Assembly: GCA_039923935.1 (NCBI GenBank)
Contig: JBDTBU010000331.1
Location: 1-11,679 of the forward strand
Source of the DNA: Paraktedonobacter sp039923935
GTDB lineage: Bacteria > Chloroflexota > Ktedonobacteria > Ktedonobacterales > Ktedonobacteraceae
Length of the DNA: 11,679 nt
Direction of reading: 5' to 3'
This document shows positions 1 to 7,467 of the stretch, piece by piece. The notes beneath the pieces were generated by a model that worked only from the letters and a program-made list of their open reading frames with translations, did no database searches and had not been told where the DNA came from. Each line of letters opens with the position of its first letter. The stretch's first letter is position 1. Made by a program: the position numbers and the translations under genes.

Positions 1-432
1 AAGGGCAATGGCCTTCAACGCTTTATTATGAATATCCACGTTGGTCTGTATCGAGGCACAAACGGTTCGATTGGTGGTCGTCTAGGTGGCAGACCGATGC
101 TTTTGCTACTAACGATTGGTCGCAAAAGTGGTCAGGAACGCACGACGCCTATCATGTATACAAGAGATGGAGATGACTATATCTTGATCGCATCCAATGG
201 AGGAGCGCCACGAGATCCGCAATGGTACCGGAATATCGAGGAAAATGCACAAGCGAAAATCCAGGTTGGCTCCAAAATCATTGCTGTGACTGCCAAAACA
301 GCCAATCCTGCTGAGCGTAGCCGTCTCTGGGCTGGAGTCACGGGCCAATACACAAATTTCGCAGACTATCAAACACGTACTACACGCGAGATTCCGGTGG
401 TCATTCTCACACCCAATCTGCCAGCACACTAG
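1..432 (+). CDS. Deazaflavin (F420)-dependent nitroreductase family protein, 5' end probably cut by the window
   Basis: The protein matches the small Ddn-like split-barrel family, which binds coenzyme F420 or related flavins and reduces or shields small molecules in the cytoplasm. Counting from the first in-frame ATG at 28, GRKSGQERTTP (residues 31-41) is the family's cofactor-phosphate signature. ASNGGAPRDPQWY (55-67) and FADYQTRTTREIPVVIL (111-127) are the other conserved blocks. The frame is open from base 1, and the residues before the ATG (GNGLQRFI) look like normal family sequence. There is no ribosome binding site before ATG 28. I therefore think the real start lies upstream of the window; otherwise the product is 134 residues. 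The hutF start follows within about 30-50 bases, so the two are probably cotranscribed. The family is clear; the substrate is unknown. Confidence 0.85.
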   Translation, partial: KGNGLQRFIMNIHVGLYRGTNGSIGGRLGGRPMLLLLTIGRKSGQERTTPIMYTRDGDDYILIASNGGAPRDPQWYRNIEENAQAKIQVGSKIIAVTAKTANPAERSRLWAGVTGQYTNFADYQTRTTREIPVVILTPNLPAH

Positions 433-484
433 GCCAGCAATACTTCTAGTCTGTCGTTAACGCTTGAAAGTCACGCTCAACCCT

Positions 485-1774
485 ATGAAATATCTCGCGC
501 CCGATTATCTCTATACTCCCGCTGGTCTCCAGGCCAACATGGTTGTGACCATCTCAGATGATGGGGCTATCACAGCCATTGCGCCTCGTACTGCCGAGTC
601 ACGTATCACTGATCCGTTGCCTGGCGTGGCGCTGCTACCGGGTTTTGTGAACGCACATAGCCACGTTTTTCAGCGGGCCTTGCGTGGGCATACGCACCGT
701 CCGCTCTCACGCCAGGATACGTTTTGGACGTGGCGGCGTGCGATGTATGCTGAGGCGGGCCGACTCAATCCCGACCTGCTCTATGCCAGCGCGGTTCGTG
801 CCTATCGCGAGATGCTGGCGGCTGGCTATACTAGCGTGGGCGAGTTTCATTATGTCCATCACCAGATTGATGGGCTACCCTACGCCAATCCCAACGCGAT
901 GGCAGAGGCGATCCTTGCAGCTGGCCGTGAAGCCGGTATACGTGTGGTGCTGCTGATGACTGCTTATGCACAAAGCGGCTTCAACCAGCCGCCAGAAGAT
1001 GGTCAGCTTCGTTTTTGTGACGCCTCGGTTGAGGCGTATCTAGCACGCGTGGAGACGCTACGTGTAGCAGGAGTGCCAGTTGGTGTTGCGCCACATTCAG
1101 TGCGTGCCGTACCTGAGCACTGGTTTCGGGCTATCGCCGAGTATAGCCGCATTCATCAATTGCCCCTGCATGTCCACGCCGACGAGCAAGTGGCAGAGAT
1201 CGAGCTGGCCCAAGCGGCATACGGCTGCACGCCGATTGAGCTACTGGAACGCTTCGGTGCGTTACATAAGCATACCACCGTGATCCATGCCACGCACGCT
1301 AATACGGCTGAGATCGACCTGTTGGCGCGGCGTGGCAGCACTGTGTGCGTCTGTCCCACAACTGAGGGCGATCTAGGAGATGGCGTTGCGCCCTACGCTG
1401 AACTACGCGCCGCTGATATCCCGCTTGCCATCGGAGCCGATAGCAATACGCGTCTGGACCCGCTTGAAGAACTGCGCTGGGCTGAATATAGCGCCCGCAT
1501 GCGTTACCAGCGCCGCCGCGTGCTCGTCACCGACGAACTGGCCTCGCCCGGTGCACTACTGCTCGCCACTGGCACAGTCAACGGCGCTCGTTCGCTGGGT
1601 CTTGTGAGCGGCGAAATTGCCGTCGGCCAATCAGCAGACCTAGTGGCGATCAATCTCAATCATCCTTCGTTAGCTGGCTGGAATAGCACAGACTTGCTGG
1701 ATGTACTCTTCTTTGGCGCATCAGCCGAGGTAATTGTAGGTACATGGGTGCAGGGCCACAAAGCTAGTTTGTAG
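485..1774 (+). CDS. hutF: Formimidoylglutamate deiminase (amidohydrolase superfamily)
   Basis: HutF hydrolyses N-formimidoyl-L-glutamate to N-formyl-L-glutamate and ammonia in the five-step histidine degradation route, in the cytoplasm, using a divalent metal. With start ATG 485 (429 residues) the metal-binding HSHVFQRAL has His58 and His60. HVHADEQ follows (His229, His231), then His268/His271 in VIHATHAN, CPTTEGDLGDG near 291-300, and the metal-ligand Asp319 in GADSN. DTFWTWR and YTSVGEFHY near the N-terminus are also typical of HutF rather than of guanine or cytosine deaminases. An in-frame TTG at 464 would add seven residues; neither start has a clear Shine-Dalgarno, and the ATG version fits better. 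No other hut gene is in view, so the pathway assignment rests on the family. A related N-formimino amidohydrolase is the main alternative. Confidence 0.85.
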   Translation: MKYLAPDYLYTPAGLQANMVVTISDDGAITAIAPRTAESRITDPLPGVALLPGFVNAHSHVFQRALRGHTHRPLSRQDTFWTWRRAMYAEAGRLNPDLLYASAVRAYREMLAAGYTSVGEFHYVHHQIDGLPYANPNAMAEAILAAGREAGIRVVLLMTAYAQSGFNQPPEDGQLRFCDASVEAYLARVETLRVAGVPVGVAPHSVRAVPEHWFRAIAEYSRIHQLPLHVHADEQVAEIELAQAAYGCTPIELLERFGALHKHTTVIHATHANTAEIDLLARRGSTVCVCPTTEGDLGDGVAPYAELRAADIPLAIGADSNTRLDPLEELRWAEYSARMRYQRRRVLVTDELASPGALLLATGTVNGARSLGLVSGEIAVGQSADLVAINLNHPSLAGWNSTDLLDVLFFGASAEVIVGTWVQGHKASL

Positions 1775-1782
1775 CATGTAAT

Positions 1783-1832
1783 ATTGTGGGATAGCATAAA
1801 ACACGCAAAACTGGTTTATGCTATCCCACAAT
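1783..1832. terminator. Perfect 18-bp stem-loop between convergent genes
   Basis: Arms 1783-1800 and 1815-1832 are exact reverse complements with a 14-base loop. The element lies between the hutF stop and the stop of the convergent tricorn gene, where a bidirectional terminator is expected. There is no T-tract directly after the stem on either strand, so termination by the classical intrinsic mechanism is not assured. It could instead protect mRNA 3' ends. Confidence 0.6.
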
Positions 1833-1840
1833 GTGTCGTG

Positions 1841-4800
1841 TTATTTATTTACATTTCGCGCTTTGCTTGGCCGTTCCCCTAATGTAGGCCGCAAAGCTGG
1901 ATAACTCTCCACCAGCTTCAAGCACTCCTCAACCGCTCGTTCTAGCTGCGGATCTCTTTGATTGACATAATCCTGCGGCTTAATATCGACCTCAATATCG
2001 GGATCGGTGCCGTAGTTTTCGACGTTCCAGCCCACATCTTGAAACCAATTGGCGAATTCTGGCTGAGTTGTACGTGTGCCATCGACCAGCGTGTGATGCA
2101 TAGTGATACCAACGACACCGCCCCAAGTGCGCGTACCGATAAGCGGTCCCAGACCCATGAGCTTGAACGAGTGACTGAAGATATCGCCATCGGAGCCAGC
2201 GTGCTCATCGGTGAGTGTAACCATCGGGCCACTGGGCGCTTCGTAGGGGTAGCCGCGTGGTTGACGCCAACGTGCGATACTATAGGCCACGCGCCGCCGG
2301 GCCAGCTTTTCCAACAATAGACCCGAAATGTTGCCACCGCGATTCCAGCGCACATCGATCAGCAAACCAGGAGCATCGTACTCTACCAGATAGCTACGAT
2401 GGAATTCGGCAAAACCAGCGTTTTGCATATCGGGGATGTGAATGTAGCCAACACGACCATCTGAGAGCTTGTGGACGAGGGCGCGGTTGTGCTCCACCCA
2501 GGCGCGATAGCGGACGGGTTGTTCGCTGCCAAGCGCTTTCACGCTGACGGTGCGGATCTCCTTATTCTCTGCCGCTTCGATGGTGAGTTGGACCTCTTGA
2601 TGGGCCTGGTTGACCAACAGCGCTTGTGGGGTCCGGCCTGGCCCTAGGCGCTGCCCATTAATGGCTAGTACCGCATCACCTGCTTGAATATTCAAGCCAG
2701 GCGAGGTCAGAGGCGAGGTCGCACGCGGATCGGAGAGGTCGCCTTTGACAATCTGCGCAATCTGATAACGCTGCTGTTCCGCGTCATAGCTCCAATCGAC
2801 GCCGAGAAAGCCCTGGCGATAGTGGGGATGGTGGCGATAGTCGCCCGCGCTCTCGTAGGCGTGCGAGGTACCCAACTCGCCCTGAATCTCCCAGAAAAGG
2901 TCTGACAGTTCTGCGCGTGAGCCAACGCGTTCAAGCAATGGTGCGTATTGCGCGTAGATGGCCGTCCAGTTCACGCCAGACATATCCTCGGTCCAGAAGT
3001 ATTCGCGTTGCAGCCGCCAGGCCTCGGAGAACATCTGTCGCCATTCTGCCGCTGGTTGCACTGAGACTTTCACGCGGTCAAGGTCCAGCCAGCCACTTTC
3101 CCGGCTCACTCGTTCACCGTTGTCCTTGGGCTTTTCCGTGGCTTTGAGGACACGTAGGCGGCGCGTTTTGCTATAAATCAGCGTTTTAGCATCTCTGGAT
3201 ATGTCGGAATATCCGACGCCCTCGATGCTCCACTCCACTTTGTACGTCTCGAAATCGTAGCACTCGATCTTGCCACGCGGCTGACTCTCGCTTGTCTGTG
3301 TGCCATTATCGAGGCTTGACGATTGAATAAGCACTTTGCCTTTCAAGCCATAGATACATGCATAACGGCCCTCTGCCATTGGGAAGGGGATTGTGCGTTC
3401 AGTAATCCCCTCCAGGTCAATTGCCAAATCGACGTTTTTGCTCTGTTCGTTGGCTTCGCCATGCTCTTTACTCTCGCCTTCATCCGCATTGCTAGTCTTT
3501 GCACCATTCACGCCATTTGACGATTTTTTTCCGTTCTCCTCTTTTTCACCTAGTGCTTTCGGTTCCGGGATAAAGGGAGAACGCAGGTCACGGCGGAGCA
3601 TAATCGCGTAGGGTTTTTCGCCACGGGGAAAATTCAGGTCGAAGTGCAGATTATCGCGTACCGGATTGAAGGTGCGTGTGCCAATAAAGTAGAGATATTT
3701 GCCGTCAGGATCGAAGGCGGGTGCACGGTCCTCTAAGATTGGCTCGCTTGCCAGGAAGGTTTCTCCGTTCGCCAATTGGCAGAGTGTAATGGCGGATTTC
3801 TGGGCGCTCAGCCAGTTGCTATAGGCCAGCCACTTGCCATCCGGTGCCCAAGCAATGCCGCGCATGGGATTGTGGAGACTTTTATCGAGGACACGCGCCT
3901 CGCCCGTTTCTAAATCGACAACCATCAGTTCTTGGCGATGGTTGGTCAATGCGACCTTATCCTCAGTGGGCGAAACTTCCAGATCGAGCACGCGCCCCAG
4001 ATCGAGGGCTGGGAAAGTGCGTGGCTCGCTGGCCTCTTCTGGATTGAAGATGACCAGACCCTCTTGCCCGCCAGCGTCGTGAATGGCGACCAGACGTTTG
4101 CCATCGTTGAGCCAATTGAGAGAGCGGTAGCGCACGCCGTCTGGCTCGCCGTGTTGCAGGACCGGACCTTCCCAGTTAGCCATTGAGAAGGCTTTGCCGC
4201 GTGTGGTGATGGCTACGGCATAGCCCTGCGGGTGCAGTGTGTAGGTATCCAAGTAGTGACTGGCTGAGACAAACTTGCGGCTGCGCTGGGTTCGCGTACT
4301 GGGCAGTGTGACCTCGACGCGGTGCGACTCGTCGTTGGCCGGATCAAACAGATAGAGATCGCCGCCTGCGTGGTAGACCATACGCGTGCCGTCGCTGCTC
4401 AGGTTGCGTGCATAGAAATCATGATGTGTGGTATGGCGGCGCAGATCTCTGCCAGTGGGCAGGCAGGAATAGATATTGCCCACGTCCTCATGATCGGAGA
4501 GGAAGTAGATTCGTTCACCGATCCAGCAAGGGCTGGCTAGGTTGCCTGCCACGTTCAGCAAGCGTTGAAACTGGCCTTGCCCGGAGAGATCGCACCAGAG
4601 TTGACCTGCTGTACCGCCACGGTAGCGTTTCCAACGGGCAGGTTCGCTGATGTTACGCCCGATCACCACGCTTCCCTGTGGTCCGTAACTAAGCGCATTC
4701 GCCATGCCATATGGTAAGAGAGTGGGTAAGCCGCCCTGTGGGCTGAGCGTGTAGAGAAAGCGTGCGCGGGAATCGAACTGATCGACGCTACTGGCGAAGA

Positions 4801-5104
4801 AGATGCGCTCCCCATCAGGTGACCAACCAGCGAGAGTGCAGATAGCAGACTGAAAGGTTAACCGTTGCGCCTCGTCGCCCAGACTGCGCATGAGATACAC
4901 TTCTTCGCTGCCCTCTGACTCGCCCACAAATGCTAGTTGCGTGCCGTCAGGGGAGAAATAGGGCGTTTTTACCTCTGCTACTCCGGCTGTCAAACGTTCG
5001 GCTCGTCCTCCTGCACTTTCTACCAGCCAGAGATCGTCCTCTGCTACAAAGACAATAGAATCCCGATGAATACTGGGAAAGCGAATATAACCCTGGAATG
5101 GCAT
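1841..5104 (-). CDS. Tricorn protease (S41 family, PDZ-containing)
   Basis: Tricorn is a large cytoplasmic serine protease that, in archaea, trims oligopeptides made by the proteasome. With the start at 5104 the protein has 1087 residues. An N-terminal six-bladed propeller is followed by a seven-bladed one (together about residues 5-510), with repeated SPDG/PDGK turns. Then come a hydrophilic Glu/Lys/Asn-rich linker (about 518-560), a C1 helical domain (about 685-755), a PDZ domain (about 760-865) and the C-terminal catalytic domain. TSH gives Ser747/His748, AGSDGD gives nucleophile Ser971 and VENYG gives Glu1029. These line up, with small constant offsets, with the Ser745, His746, Ser965 and Glu1023 tetrad I recall for Thermoplasma tricorn. 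I chose the ATG at 5104 because GGGAGGGG lies five bases before it; an upstream in-frame ATG at 5152 has no such site. There is no signal peptide. Propellers gate peptide entry in known tricorns; the bacterial substrate is unknown. Confidence 0.93.
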   Translation of the reverse strand: MPFQGYIRFPSIHRDSIVFVAEDDLWLVESAGGRAERLTAGVAEVKTPYFSPDGTQLAFVGESEGSEEVYLMRSLGDEAQRLTFQSAICTLAGWSPDGERIFFASSVDQFDSRARFLYTLSPQGGLPTLLPYGMANALSYGPQGSVVIGRNISEPARWKRYRGGTAGQLWCDLSGQGQFQRLLNVAGNLASPCWIGERIYFLSDHEDVGNIYSCLPTGRDLRRHTTHHDFYARNLSSDGTRMVYHAGGDLYLFDPANDESHRVEVTLPSTRTQRSRKFVSASHYLDTYTLHPQGYAVAITTRGKAFSMANWEGPVLQHGEPDGVRYRSLNWLNDGKRLVAIHDAGGQEGLVIFNPEEASEPRTFPALDLGRVLDLEVSPTEDKVALTNHRQELMVVDLETGEARVLDKSLHNPMRGIAWAPDGKWLAYSNWLSAQKSAITLCQLANGETFLASEPILEDRAPAFDPDGKYLYFIGTRTFNPVRDNLHFDLNFPRGEKPYAIMLRRDLRSPFIPEPKALGEKEENGKKSSNGVNGAKTSNADEGESKEHGEANEQSKNVDLAIDLEGITERTIPFPMAEGRYACIYGLKGKVLIQSSSLDNGTQTSESQPRGKIECYDFETYKVEWSIEGVGYSDISRDAKTLIYSKTRRLRVLKATEKPKDNGERVSRESGWLDLDRVKVSVQPAAEWRQMFSEAWRLQREYFWTEDMSGVNWTAIYAQYAPLLERVGSRAELSDLFWEIQGELGTSHAYESAGDYRHHPHYRQGFLGVDWSYDAEQQRYQIAQIVKGDLSDPRATSPLTSPGLNIQAGDAVLAINGQRLGPGRTPQALLVNQAHQEVQLTIEAAENKEIRTVSVKALGSEQPVRYRAWVEHNRALVHKLSDGRVGYIHIPDMQNAGFAEFHRSYLVEYDAPGLLIDVRWNRGGNISGLLLEKLARRRVAYSIARWRQPRGYPYEAPSGPMVTLTDEHAGSDGDIFSHSFKLMGLGPLIGTRTWGGVVGITMHHTLVDGTRTTQPEFANWFQDVGWNVENYGTDPDIEVDIKPQDYVNQRDPQLERAVEECLKLVESYPALRPTLGERPSKARNVNK

Positions 5105-5170
5105 GTGTACCCCTCCCTGTACTGAAGATATCGCGTTCAACAAATGCGGCACATTGTTTTCGTATCTAAT

Positions 5171-5191
5171 AGCTATGATTATATCACAGCT
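5171..5191 (-). promoter_or_regulatory. Extended -10 promoter for the tricorn gene, overlapped by an inverted repeat
   Basis: On the minus strand TGATATAAT (5186-5178) is a consensus extended -10, with no good -35 element. Transcription would begin near 5171, leaving a leader of roughly 67 bases. The -10 sits inside an imperfect inverted repeat with arms 5171-5179 and 5183-5191, 8 of 9 pairs matching. A dimeric repressor could bind there; that is inference. Confidence 0.5.
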
Positions 5192-5368
5192 ATTTTAGAG
5201 TAATCTGGGGCAATCAACCATTCAAGCCAATCTATTGGTGTCCACAAGGCCAATGAGCATCTCCAAGTCGTGGGTGCTCCAGAGATCGACTGATAGCGCC
5301 ATGTGTCTCCTGGAGCGTTTTGCCAGGGGTCGCAAGTGGCCTGACCCAGGTGTGGTTAGCAGGGAGCG
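5192..5368. other. Intergenic stretch with no convincing gene
   Basis: This region lies upstream of the tricorn promoter and just downstream of the secreted-protein gene. A 26-codon minus-strand frame at 5302-5222 reads MALSVDLWSTHDLEMLIGLV and on to a stop. It has a protein-like mix of residues, but no ribosome binding site and no family I recognise. It may be the decayed tail of a lost gene. I see no clear terminator for the gene ending at 5369. Confidence 0.25.
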
Positions 5369-5842
5369 TTATGGATTGATCCCGCAGATTTCACCGGTAA
5401 TGTGCGCCGTAAAGTGAACTCCGTCGGTGCTCGATCCGTTGAACGATATTGATCCAGTGGCACCGGCGAACCTACCAGTTGAAGCCGCCCCATCGACTGT
5501 CCCATTCTCAACAAAAGTGCCGTTGGAGAAGGACTGCCCAGTATCGTTAGTGATGAGCGTTCCGTGTTTGGTCATGTCCTGAAATGTGGCTGTGTAGGTA
5601 CCTGCTGACGCGTTGAAACTGCTGATCTGGTCCTGCGTCGTTCCCTTGAGCCGACCACGCTGTGTGACCGTGCCCTGGGTCAGGCCGGCGCTGACAACTT
5701 GGGTGGTCAGAGTGCCGTGCACATGATGGCAGCCCTGTGTGTGTGTGCTCTGCGCCATGGCTTGCGGAGTACCGACGAGACACATGCAAACCGCAATCAA
5801 CACGATTGTTATGATTTTGCTAAAAGCTCGCTGATTGAACAT
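5369..5842 (-). CDS. Small secreted protein with beta-barrel-like (allene oxide cyclase/DUF3224-like) repeats
   Basis: The product has 157 residues. An N-terminal signal peptide has a basic start (MFNQRAFSK), a hydrophobic core (about 10-24) and a TPQAMA cleavage motif, with cleavage predicted after Ala30. The mature part is rich in Gly, Thr and Ser. It has the alternating pattern of short beta strands and the segment STGRFAGATGSISFNG (about 121-136). Similar blocks occur in secreted actinobacterial and chloroflexal proteins of the allene-oxide-cyclase-barrel or DUF3224 type; this is a resemblance by eye, not a search result. Only two cysteines remain after cleavage (Cys38 and Cys153), near the two ends, and could form a disulfide. 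The ATG at 5842 is preferred: AGGCAGGA lies five bases upstream, and the promoter at 5909-5937 would start transcripts downstream of the longer frame's ATG (5917). Function unknown. Confidence 0.75.
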   Translation of the reverse strand: MFNQRAFSKIITIVLIAVCMCLVGTPQAMAQSTHTQGCHHVHGTLTTQVVSAGLTQGTVTQRGRLKGTTQDQISSFNASAGTYTATFQDMTKHGTLITNDTGQSFSNGTFVENGTVDGAASTGRFAGATGSISFNGSSTDGVHFTAHITGEICGINP

Positions 5843-5908
5843 TGAAGTCCTGCCTTTCAAAAGATATTCCAACAGATGGCGGTCAGTATTCCGCACATAC
5901 TTGATGAA

Positions 5909-5937
5909 AGTATACAATCAATCAGAATGTTTGTCAT
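5909..5937 (-). promoter_or_regulatory. Housekeeping-type promoter of the secreted-protein gene
   Basis: On the minus strand ATGACA (5937-5932, 5 of 6 to the -35 consensus) and TATACT (5914-5909, 5 of 6) are separated by exactly 17 bases. Transcription would start near 5902, about 60 bases before the ATG at 5842. Confidence 0.65.
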
Positions 5938-5952
5938 TGCGCACATTGCGCA
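5935..5952. repeat. Two tandem copies of a 9-base unit at the -35 element
   Basis: CATTGCGCA occurs at 5935-5943 and again at 5944-5952 with no gap. The first copy overlaps the -35 hexamer of the secreted-protein promoter. Direct repeats at this place can be activator sites, but nothing here identifies a regulator. Confidence 0.6.
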
Positions 5953-6068
5953 TTTTTGACTCTTTTTCAGAGAGAAGCAAGGCCAACGCGTGCGTGAATA
6001 GCATGAATCATCGTGGGTTGGCTGCATTGATGGCTAGTATGTTTGGCTGTATCTTCTGGTTATCCCAC

Positions 6069-6097
6069 TTGTCAGAATCAGCGAGTAATGGTACCCT
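6069..6097 (+). promoter_or_regulatory. Possible promoter of the FKBP gene
   Basis: TTGTCA (6069-6074) is followed after 17 bases by TACCCT (6092-6097), with TGG just before the -10 as in extended -10 promoters. The -10 is only 4 of 6, so this is moderate evidence. The rest of the gap 5953-6149 shows no gene. Confidence 0.4.
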
Positions 6098-6149
6098 CTT
6101 TTTGCAATCGTGAAACATCCATCGATATTTGTGAGGAGAGTCGAAATCT

Positions 6150-6953
6150 ATGCCGCAAACCGAGAATGGGCAAAGTATACCAGAAGCAACCCCGCGACCA
6201 ATTCGTCCTGGCCAACGCCAACAGGAGCGTATGCAACGTATCGCACGCCGCCAAAAACGCCGACGTGTTGCCGCCAGTTCTATAGCAGCGTTCCTGGTGG
6301 TCGTTGTGGGCATTGCTGGCACCTTGTGGTTCCAGAATTACAACGATCAGCGGATCGCTACTATTAATGCTCATGCAACCGCAACTACCGACACTGCCAA
6401 CGTTCATGCGACTGGAACTGCCGGCTTCATAGCGAATGCGACAGCTACCGTAGTGACGAAGGACTGCTTCATCTCTCCAAATGCTCCCGCAATCCCCGCG
6501 ATTTATACTGCCAGCACGCCACCAGCCGCTGGCCCGACCACCTCGCCAGCAATTTCTGGTACGCCTGTGGCCCTGAGTGGCGGATTACAGTATGTCGATA
6601 TGAAGGCTGGAACGGGAGCAGTAGTGAAGAGTGGCAACACTATTAGCGTCAACTATACCGGCTGGCTTGCGAGCACCTGTCAGAAATTCGACAGTGCATT
6701 TGATGGTCACCAGGATCAGACTGGTCAGACCCAGCCGGGTCAGCCTTTCTCGACAGCGATTAGCAAAGGTAATGTGATCGACGGTTGGGTTGAAGGCATT
6801 GTGGGTATGAAGGTTGGTGGGATTCGTCGCCTTTATATTCCTGCCGCGCTTGCTTATGGCTCGGCAGGATCGCAGAAGGACCAGAATGGCAACCAGGCCA
6901 TTCCTCCGAATGCGGTGCTGATCTTCGATGTTCAGGTGCTGTCAGCAAGCTAA
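6150..6953 (+). CDS. Membrane-anchored FKBP-type peptidyl-prolyl cis-trans isomerase
   Basis: FKBPs speed isomerisation of Xaa-Pro bonds during folding. This 267-residue protein has a basic cytoplasmic N-terminus (ARRQKRRR, 32-39) and one membrane segment (about 41-61). A low-complexity Ala/Thr stalk follows (about 70-103) and a Pro/Thr-rich linker (107-140), then one FKBP domain (about 145-265). By the positive-inside rule the catalytic domain faces outside, so it probably acts on exported proteins. The active-site pattern is intact: VNYTGWL (Tyr169), KFDSAFD (Phe180, Asp181), GNVIDGWVEG (Val209, Ile210, Trp213), LAYG (Tyr236) and IPPNAVLIFDVQ (Phe259). The loop after KFDSAFD is about ten residues longer than in minimal FKBPs. 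The start is ATG 6150 with AGGAG at 6134-6138, a slightly long 11-base spacing. A second, degenerate copy of the last 17 codons and stop lies at 8093-8146. Confidence 0.92.
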   Translation: MPQTENGQSIPEATPRPIRPGQRQQERMQRIARRQKRRRVAASSIAAFLVVVVGIAGTLWFQNYNDQRIATINAHATATTDTANVHATGTAGFIANATATVVTKDCFISPNAPAIPAIYTASTPPAAGPTTSPAISGTPVALSGGLQYVDMKAGTGAVVKSGNTISVNYTGWLASTCQKFDSAFDGHQDQTGQTQPGQPFSTAISKGNVIDGWVEGIVGMKVGGIRRLYIPAALAYGSAGSQKDQNGNQAIPPNAVLIFDVQVLSAS

Positions 6954-6984
6954 GTACAGACAATCACAAGTTCTTTCCGAGCTT

Positions 6985-7003
6985 TGAGGCTCAATCAGCC
7001 TCA
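6985..7003 (+). terminator. Small 7-bp stem-loop after the FKBP gene
   Basis: TGAGGCT and AGCCTCA pair perfectly around a 5-base loop, about 30 bases after the FKBP stop. There is no T-tract, so this is probably a 3'-end structure and not the main terminator. Confidence 0.3.
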
Positions 7004-7087
7004 GGCCGGGAATCGCACTCGAATACATTTGTGAAATCCTGTACTAAGTGTGCACAGAGCACATTTATATAAGCTAGGTTTATTCAT

Positions 7088-7131
7088 CAGCCAGTTAAGA
7101 AACTCAAGTAGTTTCTCACTGGCTGCTTTTT
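7088..7131 (+). terminator. Intrinsic terminator of the FKBP transcript
   Basis: Arms 7088-7104 and 7110-7125 pair over about 16 bp with one bulged base and one internal mismatch, around a short loop. CTTTTT follows at once. This is the best classical intrinsic terminator in the window, 135 bases after the FKBP stop. Confidence 0.75.
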
Positions 7132-7283
7132 ATATCAAATCCGTTTTTAAAGAAGATTATTTGGGGGCATTACAATCTCTATCAGAGAGCTAGCCGCCCT
7201 CTACACTCCCACTTTAGGGCTACTTTTCGGGCCGATTTGATATTACATCTTTTTTGAATTGCTGCTACTTAGGCAACCGAAAG
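7132..7283. other. Intergenic stretch without recognisable features
   Basis: I see no gene, RNA gene or transposon end between the terminator and the palindrome. Some short frames exist, but none has a start with a ribosome binding site or a protein-like composition. Confidence 0.4.
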
Positions 7284-7337
7284 ACATGCTCATAGGTAAT
7301 GTATCCTTAGCTAAGGATACATTACCTATGAGCATGT
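7284..7337. repeat. Perfect 54-bp palindrome with no loop
   Basis: Bases 7284-7310 and 7311-7337 are exact reverse complements, 27 bp per arm, with zero spacer; the centre reads CCTTAGCTAAGG. The symmetry stops abruptly at both ends. The right end is four bases upstream of the -35 of the next gene's promoter. It could act as a transcript-blocking hairpin, a cruciform, or a large multimeric operator. No T-tract follows. An assembly fold-back artefact is unlikely but cannot be excluded. Confidence 0.9.
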
Positions 7338-7341
7338 AGTA

Positions 7342-7371
7342 TTGACAACTAAGTTATAAGCATGCTATTAT
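7342..7371 (+). promoter_or_regulatory. Strong promoter of the AT-rich secreted-protein gene
   Basis: A perfect TTGACA (7342-7347) is followed after 18 bases by TATTAT (7366-7371, 5 of 6 to the consensus). Transcription would start near 7378, about 90 bases before the preferred start codon at 7468. Confidence 0.65.
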
Positions 7372-7375
7372 TTTT

Positions 7376-7399
7376 GTATAAATACATGCGTATTTATAC
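7376..7399. promoter_or_regulatory. Operator-like inverted repeat at the predicted transcription start
   Basis: GTATAAATAC (7376-7385) and GTATTTATAC (7390-7399) are exact reverse complements around a four-base spacer. The repeat covers the predicted start point of the promoter at 7342-7371, the usual place for a repressor operator. It could alternatively form a hairpin in the 5' leader. Confidence 0.5.
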
Positions 7400-7467
7400 T
7401 TGGTAGAAGCGGAACTATGGTTTCTATTTCTATCACAAACAAAATTAGTTCAAGGACGGAAGCAAAC

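Noticed and set aside
1942..2355. Second minus-strand frame inside the tricorn gene
   Set aside because: It overlaps the catalytic domain of tricorn in another frame and shows no family features.
5171..5191. CRP-like site (TGTGA ... TCATA) at the tricorn promoter
   Set aside because: The half-sites are five bases apart, not six, and one half is imperfect; kept only as an inverted repeat.
5235..5417. Plus-strand 60-codon frame between tricorn and the secreted-protein gene
   Set aside because: It overlaps the end of the secreted-protein gene, has no ribosome binding site and has no protein-like motifs.
5835..6113. Plus-strand 92-codon frame over the promoter region between two divergent genes
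   Set aside because: It overlaps the start and promoter of the secreted-protein gene and resembles no protein; its composition fits chance.
6008..6407. Minus-strand frames opposite the start of the FKBP gene
   Set aside because: They are antisense to the Arg-rich N-terminus and membrane segment of FKBP and have no support of their own.
7132..7283. Possible insertion-sequence remnant in the AT-rich segment
   Set aside because: I found no terminal inverted repeats, target duplication or transposase fragment, only short chance repeats.
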